The position numbers and the translations under genes were made by a program. A stretch of DNA of 15,049 nucleotides from Actinocrinis sp046724665 (GTDB lineage: Bacteria > Actinomycetota > Actinomycetes > Streptomycetales > Catenulisporaceae), in assembly GCA_046724665.1 (NCBI GenBank), contig JBKOWZ010000161.1:1-15049 (forward strand), written 5' to 3'. Positions within the stretch are counted from its first letter, which is position 1, and each line of letters opens with the position of its first letter. A model generated the notes under the pieces. The model was given only the letters and a program-made list of their open reading frames with translations, was not told where the DNA came from and did not search any database. Below, one piece after another: positions 1 through 7,233 of the stretch.

Positions 1-570
1 ACGACCACCGGGACCGGTGGCACGCAGACGCTGAACGTGACCGGCACCGGCCGGTACATCCGCATGTACGGCACCGCCCGCGCGACCGGCTACGGCTACT
101 CGCTCTGGGAGTTCCAAATCTTCACCGGCACCGGAAGCAGCCCCTCACCGAGCCCGTCCGCGTCGCCCTCCCCGTCGTCCACCGGCGGCGGCAACTGCGC
201 GGACCCGATCATCTCCGCGTACCAGCCGGTGAAGGCCTCCTCGTTCACCGGCGCCAACGCCCCGGCCGCCGCGCTCGACGGCCGCACCACCACGCGCTGG
301 GAGAGTCAGTATGCTGACCCGCAGTGGCTCCAGGTGGACCTCGGCGGACCGGCCACGATCACCTGTGTCGTGCTGAACTGGGAGACGGCGTACGCGACCG
401 CGTTCCAGGTTCAGACCTCGAACGACGCGGCGGCGTGGACGTCGATCTACTCGACGACGACGGGCACCGGCGGCGTGCAAACGCTCAGTGTCACCGGCAC
501 CGGCCGCTACATCCGGATGTACGGGACCGCTCGCTCCACCGGGTACGGCTACTCGCTCTGGGAGTTCCAG
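1..570 (+). repeat. Tandem duplication of discoidin module, copies at 1-117 and 454-570
   Basis: Bases 1-117 and 454-570 are closely similar at DNA level with a period of 453 bases (151 codons). Both encode the same end of a discoidin domain, sharing VTGTGRYIRMYGTAR and GYGYSLWEFQ. The first copy continues upstream of the window. The copies are separated by the Pro/Ser linker and the rest of the second domain. This is an in-gene module duplication rather than a mobile repeat. Several silent differences show it is not very recent. Confidence 0.85.
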
Positions 571-2763
571 GTCCGCGGCTCGGTCAACACCTCGGGCACG
601 ACGCCGACGATCCTCTCCCCGCCGACCAAGGCCCCTGCGACGACCGGTCAGTTCGCGCTGTCCGCCCCGGCCAACAACGCGATGGTGACCAGCACCCGTC
701 GGCCGACCTTCACGTGGGCAGCCGTCTCCGGCACCGCGCACTACCAGGTGTGGATCAACATCAGCCGCACCGACTACGACTGGACCGCGTCGGGCAACCT
801 GCTCGACTTCTACACCAAGGTCGCCGAGCCGACCGGCACCAGCTACACCCCGGTGTTCGACCTGCCGGACCGTTGGACGTACAAGTGGTTCGTCGTCGCG
901 GTGTCCGGAACGAACGCGACCACGACCTCGAACATCCAGACCTTCAGCCTCTACCTGCCGGTCGTCAGCACGGTCGGCGACGGCGTGCCGATCGTCAACG
1001 GCATGCGGGACCTGGACAAGAACGGCGCCATCGAGCCGTTCGAGGACTGGCACCAGCCGGTCGCGACCCGTGTCAACGACCTGCTCTCGCGGATGACCGC
1101 GCAGGAGAAGGTCTACCAGATGTTCTACAACAACCAGCTCTACCCGCAGTCGGGCTGGATCTTCGGCCCGGCGCAGCCGAACGACCTGAACGGCTTCCTG
1201 CTGGCCTCGGCCGGCACCCGGCTCGGCATCCCGCCGATCGCCGCCGGCGACACCATCATGGGGTATCAGACCACGTGGCCGGCGCAGAGCGCGCTGGCCG
1301 CCGGCCGCGACTACGCGCTGGACTACAAGATCGGCGACATGCAGCGCCGCGAGGAGGTGCAGGCCGGGGCGCGCGGCGTGCTCGGCCCGCTCGCCGAGGT
1401 CGGCACGAAGGTGCTCTATCCGCGCATCCAGGAGGGCAACGGCGAGAACGCCGACGTCGCGGCCGCGCAGGTGCGGGCGCTGGTCGCCGGCTTGCAGGGC
1501 GGTCCGGAACTGAACGACCAGTCCGTGCTGGTGACCGTCAAGCACTGGCCGGGCGAGGGCGCCGGCGGCGAGGCGGGCATCACCTACGACGGGACCACGA
1601 TCAAGTACACGATGATCCCGTGGACGGCCGCGATCGAGGCGAACGCCGGCAGCGTGATGACCGGTTACGCCGGCGCGAGCTTCCTCGACCCGAGCGGCGC
1701 GGGGGCGGGCAACAGCGCCCCGATCATCGGCTACCTGCGGCAGAACATGGGCTACACCGGGCTGATCACGACCGACTGGCTTCCGTCGGGGGCCTGGGTC
1801 AGCGCGGCGCAGGCCGGCGCGGACGTGATGGGCGGAGCCGACCCCGGCGCCGCCGGCTTCTCCCTCACGGACTTCGCCAACCAGGTGCCGCAGAGCCGGA
1901 TCGACGCTGCGGTGCGCCAGATCCTCACGGTGAAGTTCAAGCTGGGGCTGTTCGAGAACCCGTACGGCGACGCGGTGAACGCGCCGTACCGGTTCCATCA
2001 GCCCTCGTACGTGTCGCTGATCAACCAGGCGGCGCGCGAGGACATGACGCTGCTGAAGAACGCCGGCGGCGTGCTCCCGGTCAGGCTGAACGCGGGCGAC
2101 AACATCGTGGTGGCCGGCGCACGCGCCGCCGACGGCGGCGCGTGCTGCCTGTGGACCAGCTACTTCCACCCCGACTACGGCTCGCTGGACTTCCTCGACG
2201 CGATCAAGGCGAGGGCGGCACAGGCCGGGGTGAACGTGTATCAGGACACGGCGCCGACCAAGCCGAAGCTGGCCGTCGTCGCGGTTGGCGAGCCCTCGTA
2301 CACGCACGCGACGAGCTGGGTGAAGGAGCAGCCTTATCTGCCTGCGGATCAGGTATCGATCATCCAGAACTTCAAGAACCAGGGCATCCCGGTGGTGGTG
2401 CTGCTGGTGCTGCCGCGGCCGTACGTGATCTCGGACTGGAACGGCCTGGCCGACGCCATCGTGGTCACCTACCGCGGCGGCGAGGAGATGGGCCCGGCCG
2501 CGGCCGGCCTGCTGTTCGGCGACTACACGCCGCGCGGCAAGCTGCCGTGGCAGCTGCCGGCCAGCATGGACCAGATCCTCACCCCCGGCGGCACGGACAT
2601 CCCGGCGGACATGGTCGAGAACTGGGACCTGCCGTACGACCTGGGCGCCACCGCGGCGCAGCGCTCGGACATCCGGGCGCGCATCGGGGCGGGCCAGACC
2701 GTGCCGACTACCTACGGAAGCCCGCTCTATCCCTACGGTGCGGGGCTACAAGGCTGGCAATGA
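1..2763 (+). CDS. Secreted GH3 family glycosidase with tandem discoidin (F5/8 type C) modules, 5' end outside window
   Basis: The frame is open from base 1, so the start and signal peptide lie upstream; 920 codons are visible. Modules in order, counting base 1 as codon 1: the end of one discoidin domain (1-40), a Pro/Ser linker (about 46-63), a complete discoidin domain (about 66-194), a Fn3-like beta-sandwich (about 215-318), the GH3 barrel (about 323-650) and the GH3 C-terminal domain (about 675-920). GH3 marks are KHWPG at codons 514-518 and TTDW around codons 590-593, whose Asp592 fits the catalytic nucleophile. The C-terminal domain shows the usual VVVLLVLPRPY and LLFGDYTPRGKLPW patterns. 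GH3 enzymes release sugars from the non-reducing ends of beta-glucans and related glycans. The discoidin modules probably bind carbohydrate. It is most likely an extracellular beta-glucosidase or exo-glucanase. The substrate cannot be read from sequence. Confidence 0.9.
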   Translation, partial: TTTGTGGTQTLNVTGTGRYIRMYGTARATGYGYSLWEFQIFTGTGSSPSPSPSASPSPSSTGGGNCADPIISAYQPVKASSFTGANAPAAALDGRTTTRWESQYADPQWLQVDLGGPATITCVVLNWETAYATAFQVQTSNDAAAWTSIYSTTTGTGGVQTLSVTGTGRYIRMYGTARSTGYGYSLWEFQVRGSVNTSGTTPTILSPPTKAPATTGQFALSAPANNAMVTSTRRPTFTWAAVSGTAHYQVWINISRTDYDWTASGNLLDFYTKVAEPTGTSYTPVFDLPDRWTYKWFVVAVSGTNATTTSNIQTFSLYLPVVSTVGDGVPIVNGMRDLDKNGAIEPFEDWHQPVATRVNDLLSRMTAQEKVYQMFYNNQLYPQSGWIFGPAQPNDLNGFLLASAGTRLGIPPIAAGDTIMGYQTTWPAQSALAAGRDYALDYKIGDMQRREEVQAGARGVLGPLAEVGTKVLYPRIQEGNGENADVAAAQVRALVAGLQGGPELNDQSVLVTVKHWPGEGAGGEAGITYDGTTIKYTMIPWTAAIEANAGSVMTGYAGASFLDPSGAGAGNSAPIIGYLRQNMGYTGLITTDWLPSGAWVSAAQAGADVMGGADPGAAGFSLTDFANQVPQSRIDAAVRQILTVKFKLGLFENPYGDAVNAPYRFHQPSYVSLINQAAREDMTLLKNAGGVLPVRLNAGDNIVVAGARAADGGACCLWTSYFHPDYGSLDFLDAIKARAAQAGVNVYQDTAPTKPKLAVVAVGEPSYTHATSWVKEQPYLPADQVSIIQNFKNQGIPVVVLLVLPRPYVISDWNGLADAIVVTYRGGEEMGPAAAGLLFGDYTPRGKLPWQLPASMDQILTPGGTDIPADMVENWDLPYDLGATAAQRSDIRARIGAGQTVPTTYGSPLYPYGAGLQGWQ

Positions 2764-2820
2764 GGCAGGCGATGGCAGCCTGAGCCACGTCCGGAAAAAG
2801 CCTCCGGCCGGCCGATGAAT

Positions 2821-2862
2821 CCGCGGCGCGCGCCCTGTCTGTACAGACGGGCCGCGCCGCGG
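2821..2862. promoter_or_regulatory. Long interrupted inverted repeat between GH3 gene and MFS exporter gene
   Basis: The outer arms CCGCGGCGCG (2821-2830) and CGCGCCGCGG (2853-2862) are perfectly complementary. Inside them GCCC (2832-2835) pairs with GGGC (2849-2852). The centre is the perfect 12-base palindrome GTCTGTACAGAC (2837-2848). Single unpaired bases at 2831 and 2836 break the stem. A smaller palindrome, CCGTC-T-GACGG, follows at 2864-2874, just before the Shine-Dalgarno of the exporter. The structure could terminate the GH3 transcript, although no T-run follows, or be an operator for the exporter-sigma operon. The choice between these is inference. Confidence 0.55.
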
Positions 2863-2886
2863 TCCGTCTGACGGCCGGGAGGACTT

Positions 2887-4365
2887 GTGCCTGAGAACCG
2901 TGCGAACGGAAGGTCGCTCCAGGGCTGGACCCTGGCGCTGACCTCGGTGGGCGCGATGATGGTGGCGCTGGACGGCACCGTGGTCGCCACCGCCCTGAGC
3001 AGGATCCGCGTCGATCTCGACGCGTCGATCGAGCAGCTGGAATGGACGGTCAACGCCTACAGCCTCAGCTTCGCGGTGCTGCTGATGACCGGCGCCGCGC
3101 TCGGCGACCGGTTCGGCCGGCGCCGGTTCTTCGCGATCGGGCTCGGCCTGTTCACGGTCGCGTCCGTGCTCTGCGCGCTGGCCCCGGGAATCGGCTGGCT
3201 GATCGCGGCGCGCGCGGTGCAGGGCTGCGGCGCGGCGCTGGTGATGCCGCTGGCGATGGCGCTGCTCAGCGCGGCCTATCCACCCGAACGTCGCGCGCGG
3301 GCGTTGGGGCTGTTCAGCGGGATGATGGGGATCGCGGTGGTGGCCGGGCCGCTGGCCGGCGGGCTGGTGACCCAGAACCTGGCCTGGCAGTGGATCTTCT
3401 GGCTGAACGTGCCGCTCGGCGCGCTCGGCGTGCCGCTGGTGCTGCGGCGGCTGCCGGAGGGCCGCGGACCGGCGGCCGCGGTGGACGTCGTCGGGCTCGC
3501 GCTGGTCAGCCTCGGCGCGTTCGGCCTGGTCTGGGGCTTGGTGACGGCCGACTCGGCCGGCTGGGGCTCGGCGCGGGTCGAGGTGGCGCTCGCGGGGGGC
3601 GCTGCGTCGATCGTGCTGTTCGTCCTCTGGGAGCTGCGCGTCCGCGAACCGATGGTGCCGATGGCGCTGTTCCGCTCGCGGGGCTTCTCCGCGGGCAACG
3701 GCGGCGCGGTGTTCCTCTACGCCTCGCTCTACGGCGAGCTGTTCTTCATCGCGCAGTTCCTCCAGACCGGCCTGGGCGACCGGCCGCTGACCGCCGGAGT
3801 GCACATGCTCGCCTGGACCACCGGGGTGACCGTCGTCGCGCCGCTGGCCGGGATCTGGACGAACCGGATCGGGGCGCGCCGGCTCGCGGTCACCGGCCTG
3901 GCGCTCCAGGCCGCGGCGATGCTCTGGATCGCGCTGCTGGCCCGGCCCGACCTGCCGTACCCGCGGCTGATCGCGCCGATGATCATCGCGGGCTGCGGCA
4001 TCTCCATGGCGATGCCCGCCGCGCAGATCTCGGTGATCAACGCGGTGCGGCCGACGCAGATCGGCAAGGCGTCCGGCGTCTTCAACACGCTGCGCACGTT
4101 CGGCGGCGTGCTCGGCGTCGCGGTGCTCGCGCCGGTCTTCACCGCGGCGGGCAGCTACGCCTCGCCGCGCGCGTTTACCGACGGCTTCGCGGCGGCGATC
4201 GCCGTCTGCGCGGGGCTCTCGCTGGCTGGTTCGCTCGCGTTCCTGGCGATCCCGGGTACGGCGCGGCGCAAGGCGGCGGCCGTAACCGCTCCTGCCGCCC
4301 CGGCCGACAAGCCGGTGTCGGCGCACGATGCGATGCTTGAGCCGGTGGGGAGCGTGAAGGAGTGA
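2887..4365 (+). CDS. MFS drug exporter of the DHA2 (EmrB/QacA) 14-TM type
   Basis: This 492-residue integral membrane protein probably exports drugs or other small molecules using the proton gradient. It shows the DHA2 signatures: LDGTVVATAL in TM1 (motif D1), GDRFGRRRFF after TM2 (motif A), RAVQGCGAALVMP (motif B) and GIAVVAGPLAGG (motif C). Length and hydrophobicity fit 14 transmembrane helices, with a soluble Ala/Pro-rich tail of about 35 residues. The GTG start is chosen because GGGAGG lies just upstream (2878-2883) and the N-terminus is then a short hydrophilic leader before TM1. The stop overlaps the start region of the sigma factor gene, so the two are almost certainly co-translated. 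Substrate unknown. No TetR or MarR regulator gene is adjacent, leaving the upstream palindrome and the downstream sigma factor as candidate controls. Confidence 0.92.
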   Translation: MPENRANGRSLQGWTLALTSVGAMMVALDGTVVATALSRIRVDLDASIEQLEWTVNAYSLSFAVLLMTGAALGDRFGRRRFFAIGLGLFTVASVLCALAPGIGWLIAARAVQGCGAALVMPLAMALLSAAYPPERRARALGLFSGMMGIAVVAGPLAGGLVTQNLAWQWIFWLNVPLGALGVPLVLRRLPEGRGPAAAVDVVGLALVSLGAFGLVWGLVTADSAGWGSARVEVALAGGAASIVLFVLWELRVREPMVPMALFRSRGFSAGNGGAVFLYASLYGELFFIAQFLQTGLGDRPLTAGVHMLAWTTGVTVVAPLAGIWTNRIGARRLAVTGLALQAAAMLWIALLARPDLPYPRLIAPMIIAGCGISMAMPAAQISVINAVRPTQIGKASGVFNTLRTFGGVLGVAVLAPVFTAAGSYASPRAFTDGFAAAIAVCAGLSLAGSLAFLAIPGTARRKAAAVTAPAAPADKPVSAHDAMLEPVGSVKE

Positions 4366-5414
4366 TGAGTGTGGCGGTAGCCGAGTATCGCGCCGAGCAG
4401 GACAGCGCTTCGGGGCAGGACAGCGACGAGTTCGCGCGGCTGAGCGAGCCATTCCGCCACGAGTTGGTGGTCTACTGCTACCGCATGCTCGGCTCCGTTC
4501 ACGACGCAGAGGACCTCGTCCAGGAGGTCTACCTGCGGGCGTGGCGCTCTCACACGCAGTTCGAAGGGCGCGCCTCGCTGCGGACGTGGCTGTACCGCAT
4601 CGCGACCAACGCATGCCTGAACGCGTTACAGCACAGCAGCCGCCGCGTCTTGCCGTCCGGGCTCGGTCAGGCATCTGACACGCCGGACGCGTCGATGACG
4701 CCGAACACGGAAGTTCCGTGGCTGGAACCGCTGCCGGATCGGTTGATCGGGACGCTGCCGGACGATCCGGCGGCCGTCGTGGCGTTCCGCGCGGGCATCC
4801 GGCTCGCCCTGATCGCCGCGTTGCAGCACCTCCCGGCGCGGCAGCGTGCGGTCCTCCTGCTGCGCGAGACGCTCGGCATGTCCACGGCACAGATCGCCGA
4901 GCAGTTGGGCATGACCGCGGCGGCGGTCAACAGTTCGCTGCAACGTGCCCGCACCCGGCTCGACACGCTCGCGCCGGCCAGCGAGGAGATCGCCGAACCC
5001 GCCGATCCCGACCGCCGCGCGCTGCTCGACCGCTACGCGAAGGCGTTCGAGCGCGCTGACGTCGATGCGCTCACCCGGCTGTTCACCGAGGACGCCATCG
5101 TCGAGATGCCTCCGGCGCCCGAGTGGTTCACCGGCCGCGCGGCGCTCACCCGCTTCTTCACGCACCGCTTCGGCCTGCGCACCACCCGGATCCGGTTGGT
5201 GCCCACCTCGGCGAACGGACAGCCCGCGTTCGTGGCGTACCGGCAGCACGACGACGGGACGTGCGAGGCAGCACACGCACACGTACTCACGCTCGCGGGC
5301 ACGCGCGTCAGCCGAGCGACCGCCTTCAACGACAACGACGGGCTGGTCGAGTACTTCGGCCTGCCGCTGACCGCCACCGCGGACGAAATCGACCGGCTTC
5401 AGGCCCAGGCTTAG
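4365..5414 (+). CDS. ECF RNA polymerase sigma factor with C-terminal SnoaL-like domain (SigG / TIGR02960 type)
   Basis: The protein has sigma-70 region 2 near residues 22-95, including DAEDLVQEVYLRAW and LRTWLYRIATNACLN. Region 4 lies near 150-205, with LPARQRAVLLLRE and a helix-turn-helix around TAQIAEQLGMTAAAVNS. A SnoaL/NTF2-like domain of about 120 residues follows, with the FERADVDALTRLFTEDAIVEMPP pattern. This layout matches the SigG-like group, in which the C-terminal extension is thought to modulate activity in place of a classic anti-sigma factor. No anti-sigma gene is present. The ATG at 4365 overlaps the MFS stop by one base. The Shine-Dalgarno GGAG (4359-4362) is too close to it, and GTG 4371 has better spacing, so the true start may be two codons later. 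Cotranscription with the exporter suggests it controls, or shares a signal with, efflux. The signal is unknown. Confidence 0.88.
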   Translation: MSVAVAEYRAEQDSASGQDSDEFARLSEPFRHELVVYCYRMLGSVHDAEDLVQEVYLRAWRSHTQFEGRASLRTWLYRIATNACLNALQHSSRRVLPSGLGQASDTPDASMTPNTEVPWLEPLPDRLIGTLPDDPAAVVAFRAGIRLALIAALQHLPARQRAVLLLRETLGMSTAQIAEQLGMTAAAVNSSLQRARTRLDTLAPASEEIAEPADPDRRALLDRYAKAFERADVDALTRLFTEDAIVEMPPAPEWFTGRAALTRFFTHRFGLRTTRIRLVPTSANGQPAFVAYRQHDDGTCEAAHAHVLTLAGTRVSRATAFNDNDGLVEYFGLPLTATADEIDRLQAQA

Positions 5415-5431
5415 GCCGAGCCGTCGCAGCC

Positions 5432-7078
5432 TCAGCCGTGGCCGTAGACCTCGTGCACGTTGTCGCGCGGCGCCGGCTGCGTGTGCCCGGCCGGGCCTGC
5501 GGCGAACGCCCGGAAAAGGTTCTCCGTCGTGCGTGAGACGAAGACGCCCGTGCGCCGGTCCATGCCGTGGTCGCTGCGGTCGTCGCGGGTGCCGGCCATC
5601 AGGCCCTCGACCCAGCGCATCGTGCCGGACGCGAAGACGCCGGCGCCGCCGGGCACCGTGTAGTACGCCGCGTCCGCGTGGCTGGACCTGCCGTTACAGA
5701 CCAGCGGCGAGTGCGCGATGATCTGGATCGGCCGCGGGGTGGGCTGGCCCGGGGTGACCCGGTCGTACTCGACGCCGACCAGATGCGCGAAGCCGTCGCC
5801 GTTCTTCACCCCGGTGCCCTGGAACAGCCAGTGGTCGGCGGCGTGCACGACGAACGGCGCGTCGGTCGGGTAGCCCTCGTAGAGCACCCCGGTCATCGAG
5901 GACTCCGGGTCCGCCGCGGGTGCGGTCCGGTAGTCGGTGGTGACCTGCGCCGGCTCGTGGCGATAGAGCGGGTCCATCGAGTACGCGGTCTTGTAGCAGA
6001 TCACCTGCCGGTCGGCGCCGGTCGGCGAAGGGGCGAAGCGGATGCGCCGGAAACAGGTGTTCGCGCCGAGGAAGGCCAGGTTCACGCCCGAGTCCCTGGC
6101 CTTGGTGACCGCCGCGCGCTGCTGCGGTGTCCAGTACTCGTCGTGACCGAGGCTGATCACCGCCCGCGCGCCGTCGAGCACCGACGGATCGCGGTGCACG
6201 TCGATGCCGGTGGTGTACGCGAGCGGCAGCCGCAGCTGCTCCGCCAGAGCCACCGCCGCGCGCTCGTACACGAGGAACCGCCCGGCGCCGTTGTCCTCAT
6301 ATGGCCGATCGAAGCTCACGACATACGACCGGTTGTCATATGAACCGCTCGGACCCTCATACAGGTTGTAGCCGCCCCAGAGGTTGTAGGCCTGCCAGGT
6401 GGCCGGGGCGTGCATGAGGACCAGCTTGCCCGCGCCCGAGGCCGATCGAACGATCAGCGGAACATACGACTGGTGTCCGTCCGAGCCCTCAAGCCGTAGC
6501 AGGTACGCGCCTTCCGGCCAGCCGGTCGTGGACACGGTCAGCGAGTCCTGCCACGTGGTGTAAACGGTCCGGGTGGCGGACTCGAACCGCGCGGGGCTCT
6601 GCACCTTCCCGGGAACCTGCTCGGACCGCCACACGCACCGCGCCTCGGCGCCCGCGTAGTAACCCATCCGGTAGGCGGACACCCGGAACGAGGCCGAGGT
6701 CGTCGAGACGCGCAGTGCGACGGGCTCGCCCGGCAGCACGCTCACCTTGTCGGCGTAACCCTCGATCGCATGTTCCGGCGAACGGGTGATGATCCGCCAG
6801 TCGCTGTCACCCGCAAGGTCCTGCTCGGCGACCGGCGCCGCCCTGCTCGGAGCAGCGGAGCCCGAGCCTACCGCCGCGGGACTGCCCGAGCCGTCGTCGC
6901 CGCATCCGCCGATCACCGCCGCGCTGATGCCCGCCGCTCCCGCGCCCGCGACGACGGCGGCGACGCCGAGTACCCGCCTGCGGTCCATCCCCTGACGGCC
7001 GGCCTCGTCGCGATCCGCGGGTTCCCGGGCCGTTTCCTGGTCTGCTTGACGCTTGCGCGCACCGAATTGAGCGGCCAT
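5432..7078 (-). CDS. Exported DUF6605 protein, N,N-dimethylformamidase beta subunit-like
   Basis: The protein has 548 residues. Near the N-terminus, MDRRRVLG (residues 31-38), a hydrophobic stretch and IGGC (Cys59) together look like a Tat-type lipoprotein signal. A Gly/Ser/Ala linker runs to about residue 85. The rest matches the family related to the large subunit of N,N-dimethylformamidase: a beta-sandwich (about 95-212), then a Rossmann-like domain with QAYNLWGGYNLY (229-240), FDRPY and SLGHDEYWT (309-317). In dimethylformamidase, as I recall, iron is held by two Tyr and one Glu, and the Glu lies in an HxE pattern. His312 and Glu314 fit this. The substrate here is unknown and need not be an amide solvent. 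The ATG at 7078 has AAGGTG upstream; ATG 6988 is an alternative that begins directly with the Tat motif. It is convergent with the sigma gene, with 17 bases between the stops. Confidence 0.82.
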   Translation of the reverse strand: MAAQFGARKRQADQETAREPADRDEAGRQGMDRRRVLGVAAVVAGAGAAGISAAVIGGCGDDGSGSPAAVGSGSAAPSRAAPVAEQDLAGDSDWRIITRSPEHAIEGYADKVSVLPGEPVALRVSTTSASFRVSAYRMGYYAGAEARCVWRSEQVPGKVQSPARFESATRTVYTTWQDSLTVSTTGWPEGAYLLRLEGSDGHQSYVPLIVRSASGAGKLVLMHAPATWQAYNLWGGYNLYEGPSGSYDNRSYVVSFDRPYEDNGAGRFLVYERAAVALAEQLRLPLAYTTGIDVHRDPSVLDGARAVISLGHDEYWTPQQRAAVTKARDSGVNLAFLGANTCFRRIRFAPSPTGADRQVICYKTAYSMDPLYRHEPAQVTTDYRTAPAADPESSMTGVLYEGYPTDAPFVVHAADHWLFQGTGVKNGDGFAHLVGVEYDRVTPGQPTPRPIQIIAHSPLVCNGRSSHADAAYYTVPGGAGVFASGTMRWVEGLMAGTRDDRSDHGMDRRTGVFVSRTTENLFRAFAAGPAGHTQPAPRDNVHEVYGHG

Positions 7079-7176
7079 CTCACCTTGTCCGCCGGAGCCT
7101 TCACTTGCTCATGCAACATCATCATTCACTCATGAGCCTACGGCACTGATCGAACAGGGCGCAGGAGAGACGTTCA

Positions 7177-7217
7177 GGCGGAAGACTCCGCCGGATCCGG
7201 GTGGCCGCACGTAGTAT
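7177..7217. promoter_or_regulatory. Divergent promoter region with two adjacent palindromes and a -10-like hexamer
   Basis: Between the divergent DUF6605 and epimerase genes lie the inverted repeat GGCGGA-AGAC-TCCGCC (7177-7192) and the overlapping perfect palindrome CCGGATCCGG (7191-7200). A -10-like TAGTAT follows at 7212-7217 on the + strand. No convincing -35 hexamer is found at the expected distance, so a sigma class cannot be assigned. The palindromes could be an operator serving one or both genes. This is suggested by position only. Confidence 0.35.
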
Positions 7218-7233
7218 GTCAGGGGACGCAAAC

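Noticed and set aside
145..2307. Long open frame on the minus strand opposite the GH3 gene, and another in a second plus frame (324-2783)
   Set aside because: Both are Arg/Gly/His-rich translations of a high-GC gene read in the wrong frame. They have no domain, no ribosome binding site, and overlap a clear GH3 protein.
2746..4890. 714-codon open frame on the minus strand across the exporter and sigma genes
   Set aside because: Arg/Pro/His-rich low-complexity product typical of antisense frames in GC-rich DNA. Strong homology lies on the other strand.
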